From assembly GCF_002973595.1 (NCBI RefSeq), contig NZ_PVEO01000005.1:186001-250000 (forward strand): DNA of 64,000 bases, in the 5' to 3' direction. The stretch is from Jejuia pallidilutea (GTDB lineage: Bacteria; Bacteroidota; Bacteroidia; Flavobacteriales; Flavobacteriaceae). Of the stretch, positions 1 through 7,396 are shown in pieces. The notes beneath the pieces were generated by a model that saw only the letters and a list, made by a program, of their open reading frames with translations, searched no databases and was not told where the DNA came from. Within the stretch, counting starts at the first letter, position 1; each line of letters starts with the position of its first letter. Both the position numbers and the translations under genes were made by a program.

Positions 1-796
1 CACCTATAATATGAATTTTGGCCTCTATGTTTTCCAGTACATTAAAATTACTGGAGCGCCCTTTGGTAACATCAATCGTTTTTAACAATTGGTTCATTAA
101 TTTGTAAGCCGATAACTGAAAACGTTCCTGCAACTTTTTACCGTGGTGCAGCAACCAACTTTCTACATTAAAAATCTCTAAATCATCGTTTTTAGAACGT
201 TGAAAACGTTCCTTAAAAGATTCTGGCGTGCGGTAACACAACATGGCATGCATACGCGCATCGTGCACTGGGTTTTTAGAATTTAGCAGAAATTGTTCCT
301 GTATTTGGCAGTTGGCAATCAACCAATCGGTAGATTTCCAGTCGGTTGCCACCACTACTAAATGCTCGGTAAAATTGGGCTGTAACACTGCCATTTCCCA
401 AGCAATACCACCACCCAAAGAACCGCCTATTGTAGCGAATAACTTATCTATTTGTAATGCTTTCAGCCCTAATAAAAAGAGTTTTGCAACATCGCGTGCT
501 ACAAAATCCTTGTAATTATCAATCACAAAACCATCAAATCCGTTTCCAGGAATATTAAATGCCAAAATAGTGTATAGCTTAGTATCTATAACCTTATCAT
601 CACCAATCACATCTTTCCACCAACCATTTTCTCCTGCCACCTCACTATTTCCAGTTAATGCGTGATTAACTAAAACTATTGGTGCTTTACCCAATGGTTT
701 CCCAAAAACCTGGTAGCTTAACTTTATTTCAGGGTTAAGCGCACCACTCTCGGTAGTGTAATCCTCAATAATAATATGTTGTATTTTGTGTTTCAT
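1..796 (-). CDS. metX: Homoserine O-acetyltransferase-like alpha/beta hydrolase, C-terminus missing at window edge
   Basis: Translating the minus strand from the ATG at 796 gives about 265 residues running off the window start. The fold is alpha/beta hydrolase: VLVNHALTGN near residues 41-50 and the nucleophile elbow GGSLGG with Ser126. MetX transfers acetyl from acetyl-CoA to homoserine, making the substrate of MetY encoded just upstream. The catalytic Asp and His lie beyond the edge; the last visible residues, IHIIG, are the strand before the Asp. metX and metY share a strand but are 527 bp apart because repeats fill the gap. A general alpha/beta hydrolase is the alternative, but the metY neighbour argues for MetX. 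Confidence 0.85.
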   Translation of the reverse strand, partial: MKHKIQHIIIEDYTTESGALNPEIKLSYQVFGKPLGKAPIVLVNHALTGNSEVAGENGWWKDVIGDDKVIDTKLYTILAFNIPGNGFDGFVIDNYKDFVARDVAKLFLLGLKALQIDKLFATIGGSLGGGIAWEMAVLQPNFTEHLVVVATDWKSTDWLIANCQIQEQFLLNSKNPVHDARMHAMLCYRTPESFKERFQRSKNDDLEIFNVESWLLHHGKKLQERFQLSAYKLMNQLLKTIDVTKGRSSNFNVLENIEAKIHIIG

Positions 797-798
797 AT

Positions 799-1325
799 AA
801 AAGCCCCTCATAATCCCGCTAAAAGACGGGAGATTCTTACTCTTATGTTATAAAGTCGACTGGGAATTTAAACCTATCAACTTTTATTTTATTTATTTTT
901 TTGGGCGTTCCCCGGTCGGGTCGGGCTTTCCGCTATATCTTTTTTGTCTTAACCTCAGCGTCGTTGCGAGTTTACCGAAGCAATCTCCTAATTCCTAGAG
1001 ATTACTTCGTCGTACCGCCTCGTAATGACGGGCTTGTTTGTCAGCTCAAAAAAGGATGCCGCTGCAATCCCTAACGCGGGCTATCAGCCAATATCTTTTT
1101 ATTCCTAAAAGTCGTTTAACTTTTGTTTTTTAACTATCCCTAACCCCTACAAGGGAATGCTTACTGTTATGTTTAAAATCGCACCCTTACCTTCCTAATT
1201 ACTTCAATACTTCGACTACGCTTAATACAAGTGAAGCGGAACGCTCACTCGAACGCAATACTCCGCATGAGTATGGTTCCTCCCCTTTGGGGAGTCCCGA
1301 TAGCTATCGGGAAGGTGGGGCTTTT
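799..1325. mobile_element. Intergenic block bounded by inverted repeat arms (MITE-like)
   Basis: The whole metX-metY gap is framed by two inverted arms of about 45-55 bp. The left arm (799-847) begins aagcccctcataatccc and ends with gggagattcttactc. The right arm (1268-1325), read on the minus strand, begins AAAAGCCCCACC, contains a perfect 18-bp palindrome tcccgatagctatcggga (1295-1312), then CTCCCC/GGGGAG, and ends with a TACTC motif. A related pair frames the gap at 17577-17733. There is no ORF inside. It looks like a non-autonomous palindromic element sitting right against gene ends; it could also act as a terminator. The gap also holds a second repeat (903-1080). Confidence 0.5.
903..1080 (+). 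repeat. Dispersed repeat, copy C, with nested palindrome
   Basis: The ends gggcgttcccc...ggtcgggctttcc (903-931) and gcaatccctaacgcggg (1064-1080) match the ends of the repeats at 23024-23107 and 4421-4509. Inside, atcttttttg pairs with caaaaaaggat, and within that loop sits a second palindrome (959-1030): cgtcgttgcgag against ctcgtaatgacg, and gaagcaatctc against gagattacttc. No coding potential is seen. Confidence 0.6.
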
Positions 1326-2598
1326 ATATCTTAGCAAACGCCTGCTTTAAATCTGCTTTTAAATCCTCAATATCTTCAATACCAACAGACAAACGAATTA
1401 AATCTGCCGACACTCCTGCCGAAGCTTGTTCTGCTTCATCTAATTGTTGATGCGTTGTACTTGAAGGATGAATAATTAAAGATTTTGTATCGCCAATGTT
1501 GGCCAGCAAAGAAAAAATCTTTGTTTCGTCTGCAATGGTTTTAGCTGCATCAAATCCGCCTTTGTGTCCAAAAGTAACAATACCACTTTGTCCGTTAGGC
1601 AAATACTTTTTAGCCAATGCATTGTATTTACTACTCTCTAATCCTGGATAGTTTACCCAAGCTACTTCGTCTTGCGCTTCTAACCATTTTGCTAATTCTA
1701 AAGCATTTTCGCTATGTTGCTTAATTCTCACTGGTAAGGTTTCTAACCCTTGAATAATATTAAATGCGTTTGTTGGACTTAACGCGCCACCAAAATCTCT
1801 CAACCCTTCTAAAATTAATTTAAAGGTATAAGATGCAGCACCTAAGGTTTCGTAATACTTCAATCCATGATATCCTGCCGAAGGCTCTGTAAACTCTGGA
1901 AACTTACCGTTTGCCCAATTAAAAGTACCTGCATCTATAATAGCGCCCCCTAGAGATGTACCTTGGCCGCCTATGTATTTGGTTAACGAGTGAATAACAA
2001 TATTTGCACCATGCTTAATTGGGTTTAATAATGCAGGTGTTGCCACGGTATTATCTACAATAAAAGGTACTTCTGCTGCTTTAGAATGTGCTGCTATGGC
2101 CTCTAAATCTAAAACATCTAATTTAGGATTGCCTAAAGATTCCACAAAAAACGCTCGAGTATTATCTTGAACGGCATCTGCAAAATTATCGGGGTTAGAA
2201 GCATCTACAAATGTAGTAGTTATGCCCAATCTTGGAAGTGTAACGCTCAATAAATTATAAGTACCGCCATATAAACTACTGGAAGCCACAATATGATCGC
2301 CGGCTTTTAATAGCGTTAACAATCCTGTTGCTATTGCTGCAGTACCTGAAGCAAAAACCACAGCGCCAATACCGCCTTCTACAGCTGCTAAACGTTCTTG
2401 TAGAATTTGATTGGTTGGGTTGTTTAATCGGGTATAAATAAACCCTAATTCCTGTAAAGAAAACAGGTTTGCTGCATGGTCTGAATTATTAAACACATAC
2501 GATGTGGTTTGGTAAATAGGTACTGCCCTAGTGCCGCCATTGGCCGCTACATCGTGTCCTGCGTGTAATGCGTTTGTTGCTAATTTGTGATTGCTCAT
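1324..2598 (-). CDS. metY: O-acetylhomoserine aminocarboxypropyltransferase (sulfhydrylase)
   Basis: A 424-residue PLP enzyme of the Cys/Met metabolism family. It condenses O-acetylhomoserine with sulfide (or methanethiol) to give homocysteine (or methionine) in the cytoplasm. The PLP lysine is Lys207 in SLTKYIGG; FASGTAAIATG (82-92) and the early YTRLNNPTN stretch (55-63) are typical of the MetY branch. Length is normal for the family. The ATG at 2598 follows a leader of about 310 nt containing a SAM-I riboswitch, so expression should fall when SAM is abundant. metX follows on the same strand, and the two form the direct sulfhydrylation route to homocysteine. Confidence 0.95.
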   Translation of the reverse strand: MSNHKLATNALHAGHDVAANGGTRAVPIYQTTSYVFNNSDHAANLFSLQELGFIYTRLNNPTNQILQERLAAVEGGIGAVVFASGTAAIATGLLTLLKAGDHIVASSSLYGGTYNLLSVTLPRLGITTTFVDASNPDNFADAVQDNTRAFFVESLGNPKLDVLDLEAIAAHSKAAEVPFIVDNTVATPALLNPIKHGANIVIHSLTKYIGGQGTSLGGAIIDAGTFNWANGKFPEFTEPSAGYHGLKYYETLGAASYTFKLILEGLRDFGGALSPTNAFNIIQGLETLPVRIKQHSENALELAKWLEAQDEVAWVNYPGLESSKYNALAKKYLPNGQSGIVTFGHKGGFDAAKTIADETKIFSLLANIGDTKSLIIHPSSTTHQQLDEAEQASAGVSADLIRLSVGIEDIEDLKADLKQAFAKI

Positions 2599-2630
2599 TT
2601 TTCTAGTTTTTTTTAGTTAATTATACCTAT

Positions 2631-2652
2631 GATCCCGCAAAAAAAGCGGGAT
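2631..2652 (-). promoter_or_regulatory. GC-rich hairpin in the metY leader
   Basis: gatcccgc and gcgggat form a 7-8 bp stem around a run of A/T, 33 nt before the metY ATG. No U-tract follows on the minus strand, so it is not a plain terminator. It may be part of the SAM-I expression platform or shield the start region. Confidence 0.35.
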
Positions 2653-2740
2653 GAGTTCATCTTGCTATTTTGAATACATTGATTGCTGAGCAATTTTCAA
2701 AATAGAGTTTCACTAAGAAAAATGTTAAAAAGAAATATTA

Positions 2741-2759
2741 AAATTACATGCAGTAATTT
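2741..2759 (-). terminator. Hairpin directly after the SAM-I aptamer, possible attenuator
   Basis: On the minus strand AAATTAC and GTAATTT form a perfect 7-bp stem with a 5-nt loop, starting 8 nt after aptamer helix P1, followed by an AU-rich stretch ending in CTTTTT. Flanking AAAGAAAT and ATTTCTTT extend the pairing. It is AU-rich, so its strength as a terminator is uncertain. Confidence 0.4.
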
Positions 2760-2766
2760 CTTTGGG

Positions 2767-2886
2767 GTTATCTATCCAAACTCCGATAAATGAATCCGAG
2801 TTTAAGTAGAATTTAGCACCTTCCCCGAATGGTCGGGAGGTTGCTAAGGCTTCAAAGGGTCTATTCCCTCCACCTTTCTTGATAAC
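2767..2886 (-). ncRNA. SAM-I (S-box) riboswitch upstream of metY-metX
   Basis: Minus strand from 2886 reads GTTATCAAGAAAGGTGGAGG, then a GAAGCCTTAGCAACC core, then GGTGCTAAATTC, a hairpin CTCGGAT...ATCGGAG, and closes with GATAAC, which pairs with the opening GTTATC as helix P1. These are the hallmark conserved blocks of the SAM-I class (K-turn and SAM-binding core). S-adenosylmethionine binding is expected to reduce expression of metY and metX downstream. The call rests on motif order and helix P1; no covariance model was run. Confidence 0.93.
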
Positions 2887-2916
2887 ATTTCAATAAGTGT
2901 TTGAACTTTGAGACTG

Positions 2917-2948
2917 CAAATATTGGCTCTGAAACGTTAATATCCAAA
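2917..2948 (-). promoter_or_regulatory. Bacteroidota-type promoter for the SAM-I leader and metY
   Basis: On the minus strand TTTG (2948-2945) is followed after 20 nt by AATATTTG (2924-2917), one base off the Bacteroidota -7 consensus TAnnTTTG with the usual -33 TTTG spacing. The expected start lies about 20 nt before riboswitch helix P1, which fits well. Confidence 0.6.
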
Positions 2949-3146
2949 TTTTCGGGAAACTATTTTTGCTTTTATAGTATTTACCTACAAAGTAGTTCTT
3001 GAAAACTACAAATGCAATGCTTGACTTTGTAAAAATTTTCAACTACCTTCGTTTAACGAAGGATATTAGCCATTAACGGACGGCGTATATCTGGTAATCC
3101 ATTATGTGCCATTTAATGCGAAAATTATGAACTAAATATATTATCA
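2949..3146. other. Gene-free stretch with small hairpins before the beta-lactamase-like gene
   Basis: Two perfect hairpins stand out: gtagttcttgaaaactac (2991-3008) and ccttcgtttaacgaagg (3046-3062). The block attatgtgccattt (3101-3114) is the left member of an inverted repeat pair around the next gene. No coding potential is visible. Confidence 0.5.
3101..3114 (+). repeat. Left inverted repeat flanking the 3147-4226 gene
   Basis: attatgtgccattt matches the reverse complement of aaacggcacataac at 4228-4241 in 12 of 14 positions. The pair lies 32 bp before the start codon and 1 bp after the stop, so it closely brackets the gene like ends of a cassette. Confidence 0.55.
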
Positions 3147-4226
3147 ATGAATAAACTCATAATTCTTATATGCATTTTCTCGACACAATTTGCTTTTGGA
3201 CAAACTGACCAATTTGATGAAATCTTAAACTACTATAATTCAGCAAATGAATTTAATGGGACAGTGGTAGTTGCTACTGATGGCCACATAGACTATTTGA
3301 AAGCAATAGGACTATCGGACAGACAACAAAACAAAAAAATCAAAACTAAGACAAAGTTTAAAATTGCTTCGATTACAAAAGCTTTTACGGCAGTTTTAAT
3401 TTTACAACTTTACGAACAAGGAAAAATTGATTTAAATACACCTTTTGGGAAATATTTTCCAACTTATAAGGGAAACACTAAAAATTATGTTACCATCCAA
3501 CATTTATTGACTTATAGTTCAGGTATTCCAGATAAAATCGGCAAATTAGAAATGGAACCCTTTAAATCACCTATGAACATTGATGATTTTATTAATAAAT
3601 ATTGTAGTAGTGACATAGTAGGCAATACAGGTGAACAAAGTCATTACAGTAACACCGAATACATCATACTGACTAAAATTATCGAAGTTGTTACTCAAAA
3701 AAAATATGAAACTGTTTTGAAAGAAAATATTTTAAAACCTTTGAAAATGAATAATTCAGGTTTGCTTAACTCAAAACGTTCCATAAAAGGATTAGCTAAA
3801 TCTTATTCAATTAATGATAGTACAAAAATAGCGTCAGTTGATGAACTATACTTTGTTGAGAACTACTTTGGTGCAGGTGCTATGTATTCAACTGCGGAAG
3901 ACTTACTAAAATTTAATCTTGGAATATTTAAAAACAAACTTTTAAACGAAAGCAACACAAAATTAATGATTAAGCCAAATCCAAAACTCAACAATGTTGC
4001 TTTTGGTGTTTGGTATGCAGATGGGTACGGGACTTTTAGTAAACCATTTATCTATCGAACAGGCGGGATTTTAGGTGCGTGCACTAATTGGATTTATACT
4101 CTTGTCGACAAGAAAAGCATAATTGTATTTAACAATACAAATGGAACTAACCTCTATGAAATGTCAGAACAATTTTATTTAGTAAGTACAGGACAGAAAT
4201 CAAATATCACTAAAGACAGAAAATAA
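3147..4226 (+). CDS. Secreted serine hydrolase of the class C beta-lactamase / penicillin-binding family
   Basis: A 359-residue protein with an N-terminal signal peptide (residues 1-19, ending FAFGQ). The family's catalytic motifs are present in order: S75-I-T-K78 (nucleophile and base), Y167-S-N169, and R304-T-G306 where beta-lactamases have K/H-T-G. Such proteins include D-aminopeptidases, esterases and peptidoglycan-active enzymes; true beta-lactamase activity cannot be told from sequence, and Arg in the third motif makes a classic AmpC unlikely. Its neighbours are unrelated metabolic genes. It is bracketed by inverted repeats and followed by an attC-like hairpin (4245-4351), suggesting it arrived as a cassette. 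Confidence 0.85.
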   Translation: MNKLIILICIFSTQFAFGQTDQFDEILNYYNSANEFNGTVVVATDGHIDYLKAIGLSDRQQNKKIKTKTKFKIASITKAFTAVLILQLYEQGKIDLNTPFGKYFPTYKGNTKNYVTIQHLLTYSSGIPDKIGKLEMEPFKSPMNIDDFINKYCSSDIVGNTGEQSHYSNTEYIILTKIIEVVTQKKYETVLKENILKPLKMNNSGLLNSKRSIKGLAKSYSINDSTKIASVDELYFVENYFGAGAMYSTAEDLLKFNLGIFKNKLLNESNTKLMIKPNPKLNNVAFGVWYADGYGTFSKPFIYRTGGILGACTNWIYTLVDKKSIIVFNNTNGTNLYEMSEQFYLVSTGQKSNITKDRK

Positions 4227-4227
4227 A

Positions 4228-4241
4228 AAACGGCACATAAC
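4228..4241 (-). repeat. Right inverted repeat flanking the beta-lactamase-like gene
   Basis: aaacggcacataac, inverted partner of 3101-3114, begins one base after the stop codon. Confidence 0.55.
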
Positions 4242-4244
4242 ATT

Positions 4245-4351
4245 GGCTATAAGTAATTGCTTGTTCTCGCCTACTTACGAGAATCCTCTTGGTTTTCAGT
4301 TTGTTGTGTACTTGCAAAGTTTAGTGCTAACCCACGCAACTACTCATAGCC
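4245..4351. repeat. attC-like imperfect palindrome downstream of the beta-lactamase-like gene
   Basis: ggctataagtaattgc (4245-4260) and gcaactactcatagcc (4336-4351) are inverted copies matching at 14 of 16 positions, separated by 75 nt that contain a further stem ttctcg/cgagaa (4264-4283). The sequence just after it, ccgttaaacg (4357-4366), contains GTTAAAC, which fits the GTTRRRY core of integron sites; the matching RYYYAAC core at the other end is not clear. No integrase gene is in the window. Confidence 0.5.
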
Positions 4352-4420
4352 GAGACCGTTAAACGAACCTCCCCAGACAACCACTTTACAACAGTAAAAG
4401 CATAAACTGAAGCAAACAAG

Positions 4421-4509
4421 CCCCGCGCAAGGGATTGAACGGCATGTTTGAAATCCCCGACGTAGGAGGGATTGAGTAGTAAAAGCCCGACCCCTTGTGG
4501 GTTGCGCCC
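4421..4509 (-). repeat. Dispersed repeat, copy B
   Basis: On the minus strand this reads GGGCGCAACCCACAAGGGG, then GTCGGGCTTTTACTACTC, a CTACGTCGGGGATTTCAAAC block, and ends CAATCCCTTGCGCGGG. It matches copy A (23024-23107) along nearly its full length in inverse orientation. It lies between the cassette-like gene and the stop codon at 4517, filling the rest of the 290-bp gap. Confidence 0.7.
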
Positions 4510-4516
4510 TAAAAAA

Positions 4517-6067
4517 TTAAACTTGTGTTTGTAAAAATTTATCGCGAATAATTTGCCCTATAGGTCGGTTCTCTATCTTAGATTCCAGCCATGAAATTAT
4601 ATCTAAATATAAGAATGCGCGACTTTGATAAGGGTCGTTTTCGAACTCTTTTAATTTTTTATGAAGTTTAATAAACTCATTTTTCACCTCGTGTGGATAA
4701 ATATCGCCCAAAACCCTTAAAAACTTAATAAATTCTTTTTGTACCTCGTACAAATCTTCCATTTTTATTAAAAACTTATAGGTGCTACGAATTAATACAT
4801 CTAAGTTGTAATCTAGACCCGCTTCGTAATGCGCTACAAGATTTAATATTCTAGAAAAACACAACAAATCTTCGCGCATTTGTAAGGATTTGTTACTAAT
4901 TATTTTGTCTAAAAAGTAGATGCATTTTCGGCTTTCGCCCGCGCCAAAATACATGCTTGCCATCTTGTAATAAAACACCATGATGTGGTGCTCGTCTATA
5001 CGATTGCTGTAGCTTTTTAGTTTTTCTAAAACGTCATCAATAAGCGGTAAGCCTTCTACAAAACTACCTTCTATAAAATGTAAATTAAATTTGTTATTGT
5101 AGATGTACAAAAATGCTAAAGACTCGTTATTATCATCTAAAGGGAACCATTTTTCTTGGGTTATCGTTTCGAACTTTGAAAGCGTATCCTTAAATTTATC
5201 GTAGTGCCGTAAGTAAAATAAAGCTTCTAAAAGATAGTGGTTACCGCGCAGAAAAAACACTGGGTTTAAAACTATCATATCTTTATTCTTGTAAAATAAA
5301 TCTACCCATTTAGAGGCATATTTATAACAGGACAAAAAGTCTACGGTTAAAAAGCTGTACCAAAGTTTTGCCTTGTATAGCCATAGTTTTTCCCTAAACC
5401 CTAATTTGTTAATGTCGTATTTTGGGAGCCTATCACGATAATACTTATCAATAACCTGAAATTCTTCGTCGTTCTTTACATAGCCCGTTTTTAAAAACAA
5501 ACCATATAATTGCAACGATAAGTTAGAAAGCTTACTCGCCAAAACATTTTGCAGGCTTAGTTCTTTGGCTTGTATGGTTAGCTCGTCTGCTCTATTACTA
5601 ATACTTCTGGTTATATATTGTGATTCTATAACTTTTTCTAGCTCTACAATCTCGTAGGCCACATTTTTTTCTTCGTGAGAGATAGCTAAATTTTTGGCCT
5701 TATCAAGAATCTTTAAGCTTTGTTTATACAAGCCTTTGTGGTATAAAATTGTGGCAAAATCTAGCTGTTCCCTAATTTGAATTCTTATGTTTTGGTGCGA
5801 AGGGTTTAAGCGTAGGCTTATTAATATTTGCTTGTAAAGGTGCGCTTTTAAATTAGATAATTGCTGTTTTTTTACAATACCTTTTTTTAAAATAGCAGAC
5901 TCATCGTAGGTTTTTAGTTTATCTAAAATATTAAACAGCATTAAGAATTTTGAATCCTCGTTTACGCCTAATCTTCCTACATATAATTTGAATTGACGCT
6001 TTTCGGACTTTGAAAGCGATTTTACCAAAACAAATAAGTTATCTTTTTGCTCTTTTACCATAGTCAT
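4517..6067 (-). CDS. Conserved flavobacterial helical-repeat (TPR-like) protein of unknown function
   Basis: 516 residues, almost entirely predicted helix, rich in Leu, Lys and aromatic residues, with repeated helix pairs spaced like TPR units (for example around residues 105-145 and 270-400). There is no signal peptide or membrane segment, so it should be cytoplasmic. I do not recognise a catalytic motif. The first codons are ATG ACT ATG, so the start may be the first or third codon. It is divergent from leuA across a 142-bp gap containing a 26-bp perfect palindrome, which may link their regulation. Confidence 0.75.
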   Translation of the reverse strand: MTMVKEQKDNLFVLVKSLSKSEKRQFKLYVGRLGVNEDSKFLMLFNILDKLKTYDESAILKKGIVKKQQLSNLKAHLYKQILISLRLNPSHQNIRIQIREQLDFATILYHKGLYKQSLKILDKAKNLAISHEEKNVAYEIVELEKVIESQYITRSISNRADELTIQAKELSLQNVLASKLSNLSLQLYGLFLKTGYVKNDEEFQVIDKYYRDRLPKYDINKLGFREKLWLYKAKLWYSFLTVDFLSCYKYASKWVDLFYKNKDMIVLNPVFFLRGNHYLLEALFYLRHYDKFKDTLSKFETITQEKWFPLDDNNESLAFLYIYNNKFNLHFIEGSFVEGLPLIDDVLEKLKSYSNRIDEHHIMVFYYKMASMYFGAGESRKCIYFLDKIISNKSLQMREDLLCFSRILNLVAHYEAGLDYNLDVLIRSTYKFLIKMEDLYEVQKEFIKFLRVLGDIYPHEVKNEFIKLHKKLKEFENDPYQSRAFLYLDIISWLESKIENRPIGQIIRDKFLQTQV

Positions 6068-6093
6068 AAAATCAGTTTTATAAAACTGATTTT
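6068..6093. promoter_or_regulatory. 26-bp perfect palindrome between the helical-repeat gene and leuA
   Basis: aaaatcagttttat followed by aaaactgatttt is its own reverse complement over 26 bp. It abuts the start codon at 6067 and lies 117 bp before leuA. It could be an operator for a dimeric regulator or an mRNA hairpin in the 5' UTR of the minus-strand gene. Confidence 0.45.
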
Positions 6094-6209
6094 CAGTTAT
6101 TTAATCTATCAATACTCCAGTTAAACGTCGTAAAAAAATGAGATGAGTAGTAGCTTTTACGAAACCAAAATATAAATTCGTATAACAATAAGAAAATATA
6201 TTTTAATAA

Positions 6210-7385
6210 ATGTCTGATAATCACGTTCAAATTTTTGACACTACCCTTCGCGATGGAGAACAAGTTCCTGGTTGTAAATTAAATACAAGCCAAAAACTAG
6301 TTATTGCTGAACAGCTTGATAAACTAGGGGTAGATATTATTGAGGCTGGGTTTCCCGTCTCTAGCCCTGGCGATTTTAAATCGGTTGAGGAAATATCTAA
6401 AATAGTAAAAAATGCAACCGTTTGCGGACTAACACGATCTGTAGAAAACGATATAAAAGTTGCAGCAGAAGCATTAAAATATGCTAAAACTCCTAGAATC
6501 CATACTGGTATTGGAACTTCAGAATCTCATATAAAATTCAAATTCAAATCGAATCAAGAAGCCATTATAGAGCGAGCTGTTAAAGCTGTAAGCTACGCTA
6601 AATCTTTTGTAGAGGATGTAGAATTTTACGCCGAAGATGCTGGAAGAACCGATAATGAATATTTAGCTCGTATTTGCGAAGCAGTAATTAAAGCAGGTGC
6701 CACTGTTTTAAATATTCCTGACACTACTGGGTATTGTTTACCAAGCGAATACGGTGCAAAAATTAAGTATCTTAAAGAAAATGTAAAAGGTATCGATAAA
6801 GCTATTTTATCATGCCATTGCCACAACGATTTAGGTTTGGCAACCGCCAACTCTATAGAGGGTGTAATTAACGGTGCACGCCAAATAGAATGTACTATTA
6901 ACGGTATTGGAGAGCGTGCTGGAAATACTGCTCTTGAAGAAGTGGTAATGATTTTAAAACAACATCCGTACTTAAACTTAGACACAAAAATTCAAACTGA
7001 AATGCTGTATGGTGTAAGTCAGTTAGTGTCTGACAGTATGGGTATTTACACCCAACCTAACAAAGCTATTGTTGGCGCTAATGCCTTTGCACATAGCTCT
7101 GGAATTCATCAAGATGGTGTGATTAAAAATCGTGAAACTTACGAAATTATAGACCCCAAAGATGTGGGCGTTACAGAATCTGCTATTGTATTAACCGCAA
7201 GAAGCGGAAGAGCCGCTTTAGCTTACAGAGCTAAAAATGTAGGCTACGAATTAACTAAGTTACAGCTAGACGAGGTTTACACCAAGTTTTTAGAATTTGC
7301 CGATCAGAAAAAAGAAATTGATGATAACGATATACACCAAATAGTAGAATCTACAAAAGTGTATAACGAAATAACCTCATCGTAA
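6210..7385 (+). CDS. leuA: 2-isopropylmalate synthase, short form
   Basis: 391 residues of the DRE-TIM metallolyase family: [10 protein letters not shown] (9-18) binds the metal and starts the barrel, and H203/H205 in SCHCHNDLG complete the site. It condenses acetyl-CoA with 2-ketoisovalerate, the first step to leucine. The usual C-terminal leucine-binding regulatory domain (giving 500 or more residues) is absent, so classic feedback inhibition by that domain is not expected. leuB follows after 11 bp. leuC and leuD are not in this window. A homocitrate or citramalate synthase is a formal alternative, made unlikely by leuB. Confidence 0.88.
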   Translation: MSDNHVQIFDTTLRDGEQVPGCKLNTSQKLVIAEQLDKLGVDIIEAGFPVSSPGDFKSVEEISKIVKNATVCGLTRSVENDIKVAAEALKYAKTPRIHTGIGTSESHIKFKFKSNQEAIIERAVKAVSYAKSFVEDVEFYAEDAGRTDNEYLARICEAVIKAGATVLNIPDTTGYCLPSEYGAKIKYLKENVKGIDKAILSCHCHNDLGLATANSIEGVINGARQIECTINGIGERAGNTALEEVVMILKQHPYLNLDTKIQTEMLYGVSQLVSDSMGIYTQPNKAIVGANAFAHSSGIHQDGVIKNRETYEIIDPKDVGVTESAIVLTARSGRAALAYRAKNVGYELTKLQLDEVYTKFLEFADQKKEIDDNDIHQIVESTKVYNEITSS

Positions 7386-7396
7386 ATATTACAAAT

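Noticed and set aside
2961-2968. tatttttg, an exact TAnnTTTG on the plus strand, as promoter of the beta-lactamase-like gene
   Set aside because: It is about 180 bp from the start and has no TTTG at -33; such motifs are frequent in AT-rich sequence.
4245-4366. Classical integron attC site
   Set aside because: Only one core-like motif (GTTAAAC) fits; the opposite RYYYAAC core is not seen and there is no integron integrase. Kept only as attC-like.
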